Below, in pieces: positions 22,121 through 33,480 of a stretch of DNA of 64,000 nt (the stretch's first letter is position 1; each line of letters starts with the position of its first letter). The stretch is from contig JADLSH010000014.1 in assembly GCA_016169945.1 (NCBI GenBank), positions 62,001 to 126,000 on the forward strand, in the 5' to 3' direction. Source of the stretch: Trachythela sp. YZ-2020 (taxonomy: Eukaryota; Cnidaria; Anthozoa; Malacalcyonacea; Clavulariidae). The notes beneath the pieces are model-generated. The model ran no database searches. It had not been told where the DNA came from and was given only the letters and a program-made list of their open reading frames with translations. Both the position numbers and the translations under genes were made by a program.

Positions 22121-23111
22121 AGAAAATGAAATATTGGTACATTTACGGAACAAGTTCTTTGCTATTTCTAATGCTTAATGTTTACTTAACTCCAACAGGA
22201 ACTCGTCCCACTTTTTGCGCTATTTTTCAGGTCATTTGAAAAATACAAATGTTTTAGTTACCCAATTAGGCACTTTAATTCTCTTTCCTTCAGTCTTGAG
22301 GGTAGATAGTGATTCGTTGCATATGTTTGGTAGTCAGAGGTGGCGTTGCTTACAAAACGGAGGTGGGGCGAACGACTTATGACGTCATCGAGATTTTTGA
22401 GTCGGCAGTGGGGCAAGCGACCGCCGAAAGCGTTAGTTTATTAAGGAGTCCTGGCCAATGCTCTCATACAAATTTTTTATCTCTGAGGCTTCCTAGAGTT
22501 CCTGAAATACAATCAAAGTTGCTGGCTGCTGTAATATATTGTGCACACGCCCCCCAACATTTCCCATCGAATTTAAACATATGTCGAAGGTGGTCCTGAA
22601 GGAGATTGGGAGGAGATTGATTCCGCCATCGATGGTTACGGCCTTGGTAGTCAGCTGCTTTAACAAAAACATTTGCGAAGAGTTTTGATGAAATTGCATT
22701 TTGGGGACTATAGATTTCAAAACTTTCTGAAGGGCATGCCCGCATACCCCTTAAATGTCTCTATCATTGAGCATTTGTTACTAGTGCCACCGCGCGCCCT
22801 TTAATATCTTTAGCTCCCCCAATCCAAAACAATTCTCCGGAGTCCCTGCGCCGAGAAAATGTCCTTGACAGCATAATATTAACGTAAACAGGGTAATGAG
22901 GCTTACTCCGGTGGGCAATCTAGTTATATAACTCTGGATGAAAGTTTCACACTTTCTTGTAATTGTATCAAATTTCTATCTTTTTAGCATCTATTGTAAA
23001 TTAGTTATGAAAAACCGGTTGGGATAACTAATAAATATTTTATATATATGTGTATTCATGTATGCAATAATATTCAAAATCTTCTAATGTCTCTTTCAAT
23101 ATTTTATTTAG
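22121..23111. other. Intron; probable hAT non-coding remnant
   Basis: From about 21896 to 22914 there is no counterpart in copy 2, where the flanks are joined at GTGGACCGCAACGTG/GTCAATCTAG. Since the lost part includes hAT coding sequence, a deletion in copy 2 is more likely than an insertion here. No intact gene. The segment ends in the ATTTTATTTAG acceptor of the next exon. Confidence 0.5.
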
Positions 23112-23234
23112 ATATCGATGAATGCTTGTCATCCCCATGTAATCTTACAGTCGTTGTCTCATGCAACAACACCCAAGGTTCTTACAGATGTATGTGTAAG
23201 AAAGGGTTCCGTTTTTATCGAGAGACATGTATTG
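23112..23234 (+). CDS. Calcium-binding EGF exon (duplicate A, copy 1)
   Basis: A 123-bp phase 1-1 exon between TATTTAG and a TTG/GTACGT donor. It reads DIDECLSSPCNLTVVVSCNN, then GSYRCMCKKGF and TCIG. DIDEC and the N...GSYRC spacing are the calcium-binding EGF signature: acidic residues at the start, Asn for beta-hydroxylation, aromatic Tyr. This implies an extracellular, calcium-rigidified module. It is a close paralogue of the exon at 52001 and a more distant one of that at 61668. Confidence 0.88.
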
Positions 23235-23340
23235 GTACGTATTCTCGTATGTATTAGCATGGTAACTAATTTTCCTTTTTTTCACCTTCTCAAAATTTGT
23301 AGTCATCCTCACAGCTCGTGCTTTTTCTTTGTGTCGACAT

Positions 23341-23719
23341 CAGGGACGAAACTACCGGGGGGTGTAGAGGGGGGTAACACCCCTCCAGTTATCATAAACC
23401 TCGTGTTTTAGGGAAAATGATGAAAACATCCTGACGGTCAACTATGTGATTGTATCTACATAGCCACATTAGCCACTCGTGGTTCTCACTCTAACAACGC
23501 TGCTTAAAGACTCGCACTTTATATAATGGGGCGACAACTAGACAAAAATGGGTACATTATAACTTTACAAGATAAAGTCTTCAACAAAAAACTTCAGCTT
23601 TCCTACTTTAAAAAACTCCTATTTTAGTTCGTCGTTCGGGCTCCACGAGTGCAACGCCCTTTTTATTGGGCAAATGAAGCTAACACCCCTCCAGTTGTAA
23701 TACCCAAGTTTCGCCCCTG
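23341..23719. mobile_element. hAT-type MITE with 8-bp target duplication
   Basis: Ends are CAGGGACGAAACT and the complement of CAGGGGCGAAACTTGGG, typical hAT termini. They are flanked by GTCGACAT (23333-23340) and GTCGATAT (23720-23727). The empty site is intact in copy 2 at about 52217-52227 (GTGTCGATATTTC). 379 bp, non-coding. Similar ends (GTTTCGCCCCTG) occur near 50729-50741. Confidence 0.85.
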
Positions 23720-23727
23720 GTCGATAT

Positions 23728-24539
23728 TTCTTTCGAAAGTATAACACAGCGTGCGGCTCTAAGGATAATCTAACCCATGCATCCGAAAACGACGTATATA
23801 TTCGAATGCTATTTTCTGGTAATATACCTGCATGGTATTATAAAACAATTTTATATTGGTTTCAAATCTGTAATATCTAGCTGGACCTTCGAGTAATTAT
23901 TTTAATATATATGTCGTCAAGTTTTCTCATCGTACAGCTCCTGATATAGAATCAGAATATACTAGTTATAGGACTTTTCGTTTACCAAGCTTAATTAGGG
24001 ATATAGCTATTTCAATGGGACTTCAGCCACGAACATATATTTCAGTCGTATTGTATATACAATATAATTCACTAACATATTCTCTGCATAAAGTATTTTT
24101 CTACACGGCAAATTTTTTGTTGTGCGGGAAATCTTGAAAAAGGAAAATAGGCAATGCGTAAATAACTGTATTCAAATCAGTAACTAGTATATGGTATTTA
24201 ATGCAGAGTCCAGTTCATAGCTAAGCATGATAAAGCTGTTCTTTGGCCTCTTGTATACCTTATAACTATAGTATTCTTATCTACGTGAAATTATCTTTTC
24301 AAAACCTGGAATATATTGCACGCAATGAATGTGGCGTCTCATGCTGGATTGAGAATGGAGTGCCTTCCTTGAAAATTTGTGACATTCAATTCACTGGCTG
24401 TCAAAAAAAATTCCGAACTTTCATTTCAAAGCATTGTCATGCACTTATAGATTAGTATCTTGTATGATGATCTATATATTGCAGTAACCAATACACATAA
24501 AATCTGGTTTTAATATATTGCAATAAATCTAAATCAGCA
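23728..24539. other. Intron shared with copy 2
   Basis: Aligns with 52228-52835 and 53060-53270 of copy 2. It contains the copy-1 form of a possible extra exon (see 52211-52320), here with stops and with the MITE at 23341 in its first part. Another conserved patch at about 24325-24420 reads NECGVSCWIENG; copy 2 has about 215 bp inserted in it, so it is probably not coding. Confidence 0.5.
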
Positions 24540-25090
24540 CACTGATAGGTTAAAATAACCAAAAAAAATAGGTTATTTGGGTTGGTCTAGGACAACCGGT
24601 TTAAAATAGGTTATTTAAATAGGTAGAAATAACTAAAACTAAATAGGTTAAAACAAACCATTTCTAGTGGGTTATTTTAACCTATAATATAAAGGCTATT
24701 TTAACCAATAATTAATTGGTCAATTTAACCGAATACAAATAGTTAATTGTACCTATTTAAAATATGTTATTATAACATTTATTTTTAAGTTAAAACAACC
24801 TAAATTTAAACCGTTAAATCTACTCAAGAGATATAGGTTGTTTTTGCCAAATAAATTGTTGGTCATTTTAACCAATAATATTTGGTCAATTTAACCTATA
24901 AGATTTGGTTGATACAAATATAACCTATTCTTTATAGTTGAAACAACCCATAAATAATGGTGAAGCCCATGAGTCTAAACCAGCCCTTTAAAATAGGTTA
25001 CATGCGGTTGATTCAACCTAAAAAAATGGGTTAAAATCAAATAGGTTAAAATCAAATAGGTTAAAATCAAATATTTTAAAATCAAATATT
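24540..25090. repeat. Left subterminal repeats of the EnSpm-like element
   Basis: Dozens of short, variably oriented copies of AGGTTATTTTAACC, AGGTTGTTT and GGTTGATTCAACCT fill this stretch. The last ones form a run of TTAAAATCAAATAGG units at about 25025-25110. Subterminal repeat arrays of this kind are where CACTA transposases bind (family knowledge). Confidence 0.8.
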
Positions 25091-25597
25091 TTAAAATCAA
25101 GATTCGACTCAAAATCAAATTAGTAAATATTAAACAATTTCAGTAATATGGTAAAAATCATGTATTTTTCTTAAGGAATACATAAGTCTTATATAAGATA
25201 TAAATAACATAATCTACGAGATAATTTAGTGCCAGTGTGCGACATTGCAAAACAGTAAAGTGGAAGTGGAGGAGAGTTTGTTAGCATGCAGTCACGATAT
25301 TATATTGTGAAAGAAAAAAGCTCTCCATATAGAAGAAACAATGGTTATCTCACACAATTCACTAGCTTGTATATATAGCTATATAGTTTTGAGTTATACT
25401 ATATAGAAACATTCACAGAAATAGCCCATGATTGTGACGGCCATAACTCTCCTCGTACACTCTAATCATTAAAGGTAAAGACAATATATCCTGCATGTAC
25501 AATACATGCATTACATTAATGATACAATATCATCATTATCATAAATTGTTCCATTATAAATTGTATCATCAAAAATTGTTCCATTTAATGTGTTCGT

Positions 25598-28500
25598 TTA
25601 CATTTGGCTTAGGAAGTTCTCTACGCCAATTGGTAAAGTTTGGCAACTATTGCCCAAAAGAACATGTTCTAAAAACATGTAAATGTTTTTGCTATGACCT
25701 GTTGGCCCCTTTGGGTACTGCGCGTTAAAAACGTAGTACGCTGCAAGCAAACATGTCACTGCGTTGGCTATATTGCACGATCTGAATTTGTTTACCACCA
25801 TTCCCTCTGCAATCAATGAAATTGAACTTATCTCTTCCAGAGGTCCGGTGGCCAATAGACGAGGGGTTGAACATCCTGATATTTTAGGAGCAACTTCAGA
25901 ATCATCCTGCAACAAGGAATATAAATGAGTGACGACATTTTAAGCATTTCATGCACAACTTACACTTTTATCTAAATATTGTACTTCTTCTCCTGTAGTT
26001 ACATTACAAAAATATACATCACTTAATAATTTCTACCTAGATGCTATAAAATATATAAAATTCACTTACAAGAACAACTTCAAAGAAATGTTCTCCTGAG
26101 GTATGTTTGTGGGTACTCTTCTCCCCAAGGACATACGGCAAAGCTGCCATGATACAACGGTTTTCTAACTCTACAAAAAGATTAAACGTAGAATAAATTT
26201 CTGTACAGTATATATACACATATAGATTAACTTCTATATAGATTAAGTATCTTAATCTATATTAATCGTTTAATCCATGTCCATAATATAAACGTATGCA
26301 TACTATACAATTGTTTCTTCAAAACCTGTAATCACTGTAATCAATCATACAGGTACCACAAATCCCCAAAAATACGAGATTTTACCACACATTTCTCACA
26401 CGAGTTGCGGTGAAATCTCACATTTTCTGGAATTTGTGGTACCTTACTACCTGTATTAAATTACCTCTTTCATCTGTCACTTCGCAATCATCCAACTTGA
26501 CCAATATATTGTTGACAGCACGACAATTATTCTTCTTCAATGCTGCCAAAATCTGTGGCTTCTTTAGTTGCCACAACTCTCTGATCTCTTTCCCAATGTT
26601 TTCCTTGTCGAGGATTCGCCCTAACTCTGCTTTCATCTAAAGAAAGAGTTTTAAAAAAATGAGCGAAGTCAGCGAACAAAGTAGCCTATACACTAGTAGT
26701 TGCAAACAGTAGGTTGTTCAACTACCTGAAAAAAAAGAAAACAACTTCTTTGGAGATGGTTTTCTTATTTTTCAGGTAGTTGAACAACCTACTTTTGGAA
26801 ATACTTCTCACATCGCTACCTACACTGACACCCCCTCACTATACCATATACATGTACACTCACTATTGTTTAGGATGGAAACATGCAACACAAGCAAAGG
26901 GTAAATCTCTAAATTCGACGAAGAGTTACCACTGAGAAACATTGTTGCAGAAAAAGTAGTGCTCCAAGGCTACTAAATATTGATGTTTACCTGAACCCCT
27001 TTATCATCTTTGAGGAAAGGATAATCTTGCACTAGTTTCCACACACGGACATTGTCAATAAGCACTTCCCTTCTGCGCTTTGGATAAGTGTTGTCCATCA
27101 AGAGTTTCACCTGTGCAAAGTCGGGATTCCCTTTCCGATACAGGTCGACCAACCTCTTCTGGTGTGCATTCATTGTTTCTTCTGTTTCCCCAGAAGGAAT
27201 GGGCGGAATCACGGAATTCTTGGAATGCTTCTTCTTCCTCCCTGGCTTTGCCTTAAGGACCACAATGCCCTCCGCCTCTAGTTGTTTTTTCTCAACCTTA
27301 GCCACCCTCTTCTTGACATTTCCTATATTGGAAATGATATATCATTAAAAACTAATAAAAATGTGATATTTAAATTTATTTTTTGCACTATAAAAAGCTA
27401 CAGTACCACTACCTTTTATGAAATGCGTATCAATTCTAAAGTATAATTAGATTTGGTCTCACAATTGGACAATAGAGGAGGGGATAAAACGAAGATGTGA
27501 TATCAAAATTTCAACTTTGCAAACACATTTTTCTCGGTGTTATATATAATACATGTATGTATGTGTAAGTGCTTAAATAACAAAGCCAACACACTCTTTT
27601 TTATGAGTTAATATTAGTAATAGATAATTCCAGAAAATATTCACACCATTAGACAGATTAAAATTTCAAAGCAGGTGGTTAAGAAAACATTAATAAAAGG
27701 TCAGGTTTAGTCTGGCAAGTAAAATCATCTGGTGTTAGACATCGAGTGCAACACTAAAGTAGGGTGTGTCTGGGTGCATTGTCAGCTAATGAGCAAATAA
27801 ATAAATAATAACAATGTCAACAAATAGATTTGGTCTCACAATCACTGACTTCTTCCACAATGGGGAAGGGGGGTAAGAAGAATCTGTAATTTTACAAGAT
27901 TACTGACTTTACAGTAATCTTGACACACTGCCTGCGACGGGCGACGTACGTCACTGCATAAACGAGAACTAAAGAACTGTGTTATTGTCAAGTAAATTTA
28001 TCATATTTTCGTCATTTTCAACAAGGTAACAATAGTTTTATTGAAAATTTGAATGTTTTAGTCACATTATTAAATAAACCACCATAGTCATTGGGCTGCC
28101 TATGGTCAAATGAGAATGAGAGTTGATGAAAGTCAATGAGAGTTGTGACTTTCGGTCACATTTGACCTCCAACTCTCACACACTCTCATCAACTTTGAGC
28201 TGGTTCAAATTTTGATGAGAGTTGATAAGAGTCTTCCTCGTATGACGAGTGATGGAGTTATATATAAGAATTTTCCAAGTTTCCATAGTGTAGAAGAGGT
28301 TAAATTTTTCCAGTATAATACATGCAAACGCTAAAGAATATATACCTGTAACAAAGGCAACACACTCTGATTTATGAGTTATTAATGTTAGAACTGGATG
28401 ATTCCAGTCCTAACATCAGTTAGTTACTACTTATCACAGTAATACTAAAATAGACTTGAAAATAGCATTGAAAATATGATAGCAAATATTAGTGAAACTT

Positions 28501-31500
28501 ACATGGCCAGCACCAAATCTTCATCACAAGCTGCAGGGCAATGTGGGTTCTCTCCTCCACAGTTGGATATGACGTGTGTGCCATTATTGAAGTGCAAAGC
28601 TGCCTAATTAAGGCACTTCTTTGCAGTGGAGTCAAACTGCCATTTTCAAGTCCTTTTTCAACATCTGGCTCCCACTAGCATTAAATCAAGAAAAAAATAT
28701 TGTTACACAAAGTAAAATGCTAAAGTAAGGAGCATCTGGGGGCATTGCCAGCTAATGGGTTGACAAGAAACACTGGCAGATAGTTCTGTTAACCCATTAA
28801 CTGGCAGTACCCAACCACTGACAAGTATAATTGTCTGGCGTTTGACAGAGTAAAATACTAAAGTAGGGCGCATTGCAAGCTAATGGGTTAACCCATTAAC
28901 TGGCAGTACCCTATCACTAATCAACTGGCACTAGACAAGCTACATGTAATAGGTTAATATCCTCAATTGCACCATGTAAAAAATGCTTTATTGCCATACC
29001 CTTGTTGGAAGGCAAAATCATGATATGCAGTCAACATTTTGCTTTGTAAAATCATTGCTAATTAATGTGATGCACCCATAAATAATTTTATAGTATTCAA
29101 ATTTACCTCAGACTTTTGCCTTTTTGGAGAAATGCTGGAAGGTAAACTGGAGGCACTCTTATGTTTCCTGGGACTTCGTCTTAAACCAAGGGGAGTTTGA
29201 AATTCAAATTAGGTACCTTTAATGGGCACTTTAAACCATTGGCATCAAACACCTGCAAAAATTAGAACATAATGACATAATTAGGCAGGTGGTGTCATTG
29301 CTTGACAAAATGTACATACCCATCCTACCTTAGCGATGACTCTAAGATAACACGCTGGGTGTGAGAGATACAAGTGACTGAAGAGTCAGTCCAAATATAT
29401 GGGCCTGATACTTGACATACTACCTACAGTATGGAGCTAACTGACACTGGTTACTGCCAGCAGGTCTACAAATTTTAATATGTTAGAGTAGCAAGCGAAA
29501 CAGTAATGATACTAAACCAGGTTGCCACAAATGAACCAAAGTTTAGCTTGAATTTCATTTTTATCTGGTAGTTACATGCAAAGCATTGCACAAGTAAAAG
29601 TATGGCAAGTACTGTCATGAAAAAATAATACCGGTATAAGACTCTTTTTAAGCTTCCACTGGTTAAGAAAAGATGGAACATCTTCATAACCTGCCAGCCA
29701 AAGATGGCACATCTTTCTGGCACAAGAGTGTCCACTAAAAGTATTCTAAACGATTATTCCAAATGTATGTTGTGTTTATATATTTTGCTTTGCGCTGTCA
29801 TGAGAGAATAATATAAGCTCTTTTTAAGCTTCCACTGGTTAAGAAAAGATGGAACACCTTCATAACCTGCCAGCCAAAGATGGCACATCTTTCTGGCAAA
29901 AGAGTGTCGGCCACTAAAAGTATTCTTAATTATTATTCAAAATGTATGTTGTCATGTTGTGTTTATATATTTTGCATTGTGCAAAGATGGCACATCTTTC
30001 TGGCAAAAGAGTGTCCACTAAAAGTATTCTAAATGATTATTCCAAATGTATGTTGTGTTTATATATTTTGCATGCGCTGTCATGAGAGAATAATATAAGC
30101 TCTTTTTAAGCTTCCACTGGTTAAGAAAAGATGGAACATCTTCATAACCTGCCAGCCAAAGATGGCACATCTTTCTGGCGCAAGAGTTTCCACTAAAAGT
30201 ATTCTTAACACATTAGCTGGCAATGCACCCAAGTGCGCCCTACTTTGGTTATTTACTCTGTCTAACGCCAAAGTATTTTACTCTCGACTGTCTAACGCCA
30301 GACGATTTTACTTATCAGTGGTAAAGTACTGCTGGCCAGTTAATGTGTTAACAAAACTATATTTAGTGTTTTACTATGTCTTACGCCAGACGATTGTACT
30401 TGTTAGTGGTAGAGTACTGCCAGTTACCAGGTTAATTATTTGTGTTTTTGTGCACAAATACATTTCTCTTTGATCTTGACCCAGTCAGAACCCTTTAAAT
30501 ACCCACTTCCTCTTGTGACCATAACATACTGTAAGCGTATAATCTTATGTAACCATCATGTAACCATAGGCGCAATTATCATTCTCCAAATTTGTCCTGC
30601 AGTGCAGGGTGAAGCTAAAACATTACTTGTAGAATTTAGAACAGAGGTAACATAGTTAACCCTTAATAATCTCTTATAAAGGCAATATACTTCTATTGGT
30701 GCTAGTATCCGTATGTATTATTTATATTAAATGTATGTATAAAATACTATTTATAGAATACCTCTCCAGTAACTTCGCCCCAAGCAGAAAGAAATCGCTT
30801 TCTTAACTTAAAGCGTGGCAGCAGTTGACTAATATCTGGCAAACTGAAGCCAAAAAAGTCTTCCCCATCAATCTCGTTTGCTATAAAAACGCAAAACCAT
30901 CTCGGTGAATGAATATACTATTATAAATGAACAAGGTGACACAACAGGAGGGTAACAAGGGAATATAGGGATAGATAGAATCATTGATGAGAATATTATA
31001 CAAGCTTGCCGTGTCCGCCGTGCGTGGGTGCAACTCGAGTATGCGGGCGCTTAAGGCCATGGGCCGGTCTGTTGTAAAGCAAGAAAGAAACGAACGCACA
31101 ACGGGTAAACAAGGAAATATAAGATATAGGACTATTGAGGAGCAATTATTACAAGCTCGCATGTGTGGTCTCCGCGTGCGTGGTGCAATCATGGCTCGAG
31201 GCGCTTAACTGCCAGGCCATGGCTTGGTCATCTGTAAAGCAAGACGAAACGCACAATCCCAATATATAAATATATAGTCTAATACGATCATTTTCTCATT
31301 AAAATAGTAAAATCCATGGTCTAAATGTTTCTAAATGAAAGAATAGTTATAAATAAGAAGACATTCGAGTGCACAGAAGTCGCACGCGCCGCGCTAACAT
31401 GCGCTTAATGTTTGGTATAAACTTTGGTGTTTTGTGAATTGAATCTCGAATTGAATATTTTGCGAATCGAATCTTTATATGCGATCTACATGAGTTATAT

Positions 31501-31725
31501 AGTTGGCGGTTGTGAGCTGTTAGCACCATTGTGAACAATGAAGTCAAACTGAAATTAAACTCAAGGAAGGCTATAGTGCGCAAACTAGAATATCGCGCGG
31601 CCGTATAGAAGTGAGACCCATATCTTACCTTGAAATTTCGACACTGCTTCGTCCAATCCTGTTTCCTTCAGCCAGGCCACAACATCAGATGGTTGAGATA
31701 CTTTCGAAATGGTCAATTTAGACAT
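25598..31725 (-). CDS. SAM-domain protein gene, eight exons, possibly degenerate (SAMD3-like)
   Basis: Exons inferred on the - strand: 31629-31725, 30762-30880, 29107-29252, 28503-28674, 26991-27322, 26465-26636, 26070-26170 and 25598-25906, all with GT/AG edges. ATG 31723-31725. Exons 1-2 join as SDVVAWLKETGLDEAVSKF and IDGEDFFGFSLPDISQLLPR, a sterile alpha motif domain used in protein or RNA interactions. Exon 5 is lysine-rich with VWKLVQDYPFLKD. The last exon has LLAAYYVFNAQYPKG and MFLEHVLLGN, the C-terminal signature of multi-copy SAMD3-like proteins of fish and cnidarians. Two defects are visible. Exon 3 needs one extra base near 29200 to stay open; adding it would also restore the phase to exon 4. 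The exon 4/5 junction gives TGA. Both could be decay, sequencing errors or a misplaced junction. The gene lies wholly inside the EnSpm-like element. Confidence 0.65.
26345..26447. repeat. Hairpin-forming repeat in SAM-gene intron
   Basis: AGGTACCACAAAT near 26351 and ATTTGTGGTACCT near 26432 bound an imperfect palindrome of about 95 bp. It lies between exons 6 and 7 of the SAM-domain gene. Confidence 0.6.
26708..26818. repeat. Hairpin-forming repeat in SAM-gene intron
   Basis: AGTAGGTTGTTCAACTACCT at about 26710 and its complement at about 26776-26795 form arms of roughly 40 bp with an A-rich/T-rich inner part. It is a small MITE-like palindrome between exons 5 and 6. Confidence 0.65.
27720..28960. 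repeat. Dispersed repeats in SAM-gene introns
   Basis: Variants of AACCCATTAACTGGCAGTAC and of AAAGTAGGGCGCATTGC occur at about 27755-27800, 28730-28800, 28850-28925 and again at 30208-30435. A hairpin around TGAGAGTTGATGAAAG lies at about 28110-28225. These are probably MITE fragments. Exon 4 of the SAM gene (28503-28674) sits between them. Confidence 0.55.
29630..30435. repeat. Tandem-like repeats, three or more copies
   Basis: The block CTTTTTAAGCTTCCACTGG, AAAGATGGCACATCTTTCTGG, AGTATTCT occurs at about 29640, 29820 and 30100. An extra partial copy lies at 29982. The repeat produces the similar ORFs at 29475-29735 and 30080-30271, which are therefore not genes. Confidence 0.75.
30985..31260. 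repeat. Two diverged tandem copies, about 140 bp each
   Basis: TATTACAAGCTYGC, then CGTGCGTGG, GAGGCGCTTAA/GGGCGCTTAAGG, CCATGG and TGTAAAGCAAGA follow in the same order at about 30995-31120 and 31145-31255. It lies in the first intron of the SAM gene. Confidence 0.65.
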
Positions 31726-32239
31726 TTTGACAAGTTTTTTCAAAATATATAATAGATTTTCAGGTCTGCAAGCAATAGCAATTGACTATTAAAGACTACC
31801 AAGTTGTGTTGAATTGAAATTGGAGACTTAGAGCAAAGCATATGCAAATTTTGTTTGACAAGTGATTAACCGCTTGACCAAATTGACCAATAAGGAAGCG
31901 ATAACTCGCGCAATTAACCAATCATTTTGGGAGACGCTGAGAAACAGGAAACAAGCAGATTAGCAGTGCCTGCAGTGACGTCAGTCTCAGTTACCAGCAC
32001 AGTTAGCATATGATTATTGATCAAGTCGTCCGCACTGAGACGGTGTTTGTGAAATAATATAAATGTGATGGCGAACTTCTGCTGCCAATTGTGTTCGACG
32101 TTTTTTGCGTGCACGATTGTTTTAATGATAAAACATCTCATACTGGGACACAAAAGTGATCCTAATCTGCATATCATATGTGAAGTATGTGGTTGTCAAT
32201 GTATTACAATATTGTTCGCTAATCCAAATTACATATATA

Positions 32240-33480
32240 AGCCAAGTATGAGAGTGAACCCTCTCAACCGCTGACCGCTAGAGCCGAAAAACCAGATTTT
32301 ACTCGCAGTAATGACGCTTTCATAATTTTTTCACAAATATCTGTTTTCCCCTAAAATGCACCAGCATATGTAAATTAATACGGGAAATAATATTGCAATA
32401 CATCTTGCATACAAAATATTTTTTCTTCTATTTTTTATTATTTTTTTTGTATTTTTCACGCATCAAAGTCCAAAGTGCGGACAAAGATAACTGTTGTTAG
32501 TTTTAACCAAAACCTTTCATACTTGGTAAAGGCAGTCCCCTAGTGGTTTTACACCAAATATCATCACAATGGCCAGTCAGCCCCGAAACAAATATGAAAA
32601 AAATTGTCTTCTTTCGGCTCTAAACCATTTTTCAACCAAAAAATAGGAAATTTTTATTTTGGGCGTGACCGGCCGAGGTGCTGATATTTCGTGTAGACCC
32701 ACTAGGCCATCATCTTTACCAAGTATGAACCGTTTTGGTTAAAACCAACAAGAGTTATCTTTGTCCGCACTTCGGACTTTGATTTGTGAAAAATATAAAT
32801 AAATTAATTAAAAATAGAAGAAAAAATATTTTGTATGCAAGATGTATGGCAATATTATTCCCCGTATTAATTTACATATGCAAATGTATCTTTTGGAGAA
32901 AAACATACGTTCAACCATTAGATAATTTTACTAAGGTAATACAATTTTTTGGTCAAAATAATAAACATTTTTTTCTGGCTTGTTTGGGACGTGGGACTGC
33001 TTGGTCCTGGTATTTGGTGTGCCTTTAGGTCACTATCATTGTGTCCAAGTATGAACATAGTTGGTTAAAACCAACAGGAGTTATATCCTAACAAACTTGT
33101 CAAAAAAACGCTTTTTTTTTCTCACTTTGTTCGTGCCTAGCGGTCAGCGGTTTTGACCGTTCGGTTCCAAATTTGTCAAGCAGATACTTTCTATGCCTCT
33201 AAGCTTAAGTCCTAAGTATGATCGTTATCGGTTCAAACCGACAAAAGTTATAGGGAAAATAAATTTTTACCATCACGGGTTTTTTGAAAAAGGCACTTTT
33301 TACCAATTTTGCGGCGTTCTAGAGGTCAGCGGTTTAGAGGGTTTGAACCCAAACTTTGTATGAACATACTGCATTGCATAATAAACGTGCGTACCAAGCT
33401 TAAAGAGCGATAAGGTTAAAAGCAACCAAAGTTAGAGATTTTCTCAAATTTAGCGAGCGAATGGGATAGAGCTGAAAATG
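32240..33480. repeat. Diverged tandem/inverted repeat block
   Basis: Units made of an ACCGCTGACCGCTAG-like box and a GGTTAAAACCAACAAGAGTT-like box recur at about 32260, 32500, 32720, 33060, 33140, 33230, 33320 and 33400 in both orientations. The pair 32390-32560 and 32690-32860 is a clear inverted repeat (GTCCGCACTTCGGACTTTG and complement). No coding sequence. The same motif family returns at 35230-35560 and 35870-35990. Confidence 0.6.

Noticed and set aside
22309..22745. Opposing ORFs on both strands
   Set aside because: Overlapping, no domains; they lie in the segment missing from copy 2 and next to hAT remnants.
24325..24420. Cysteine-containing frame NECGVSCWIENG as an EGF-like exon
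   Set aside because: Cysteine spacing does not fit EGF and copy 2 has an insertion of about 215 bp in it.
29475..30271. Two similar ORFs on the - strand
   Set aside because: They are translations of a tandem-like DNA repeat and lack family resemblance.
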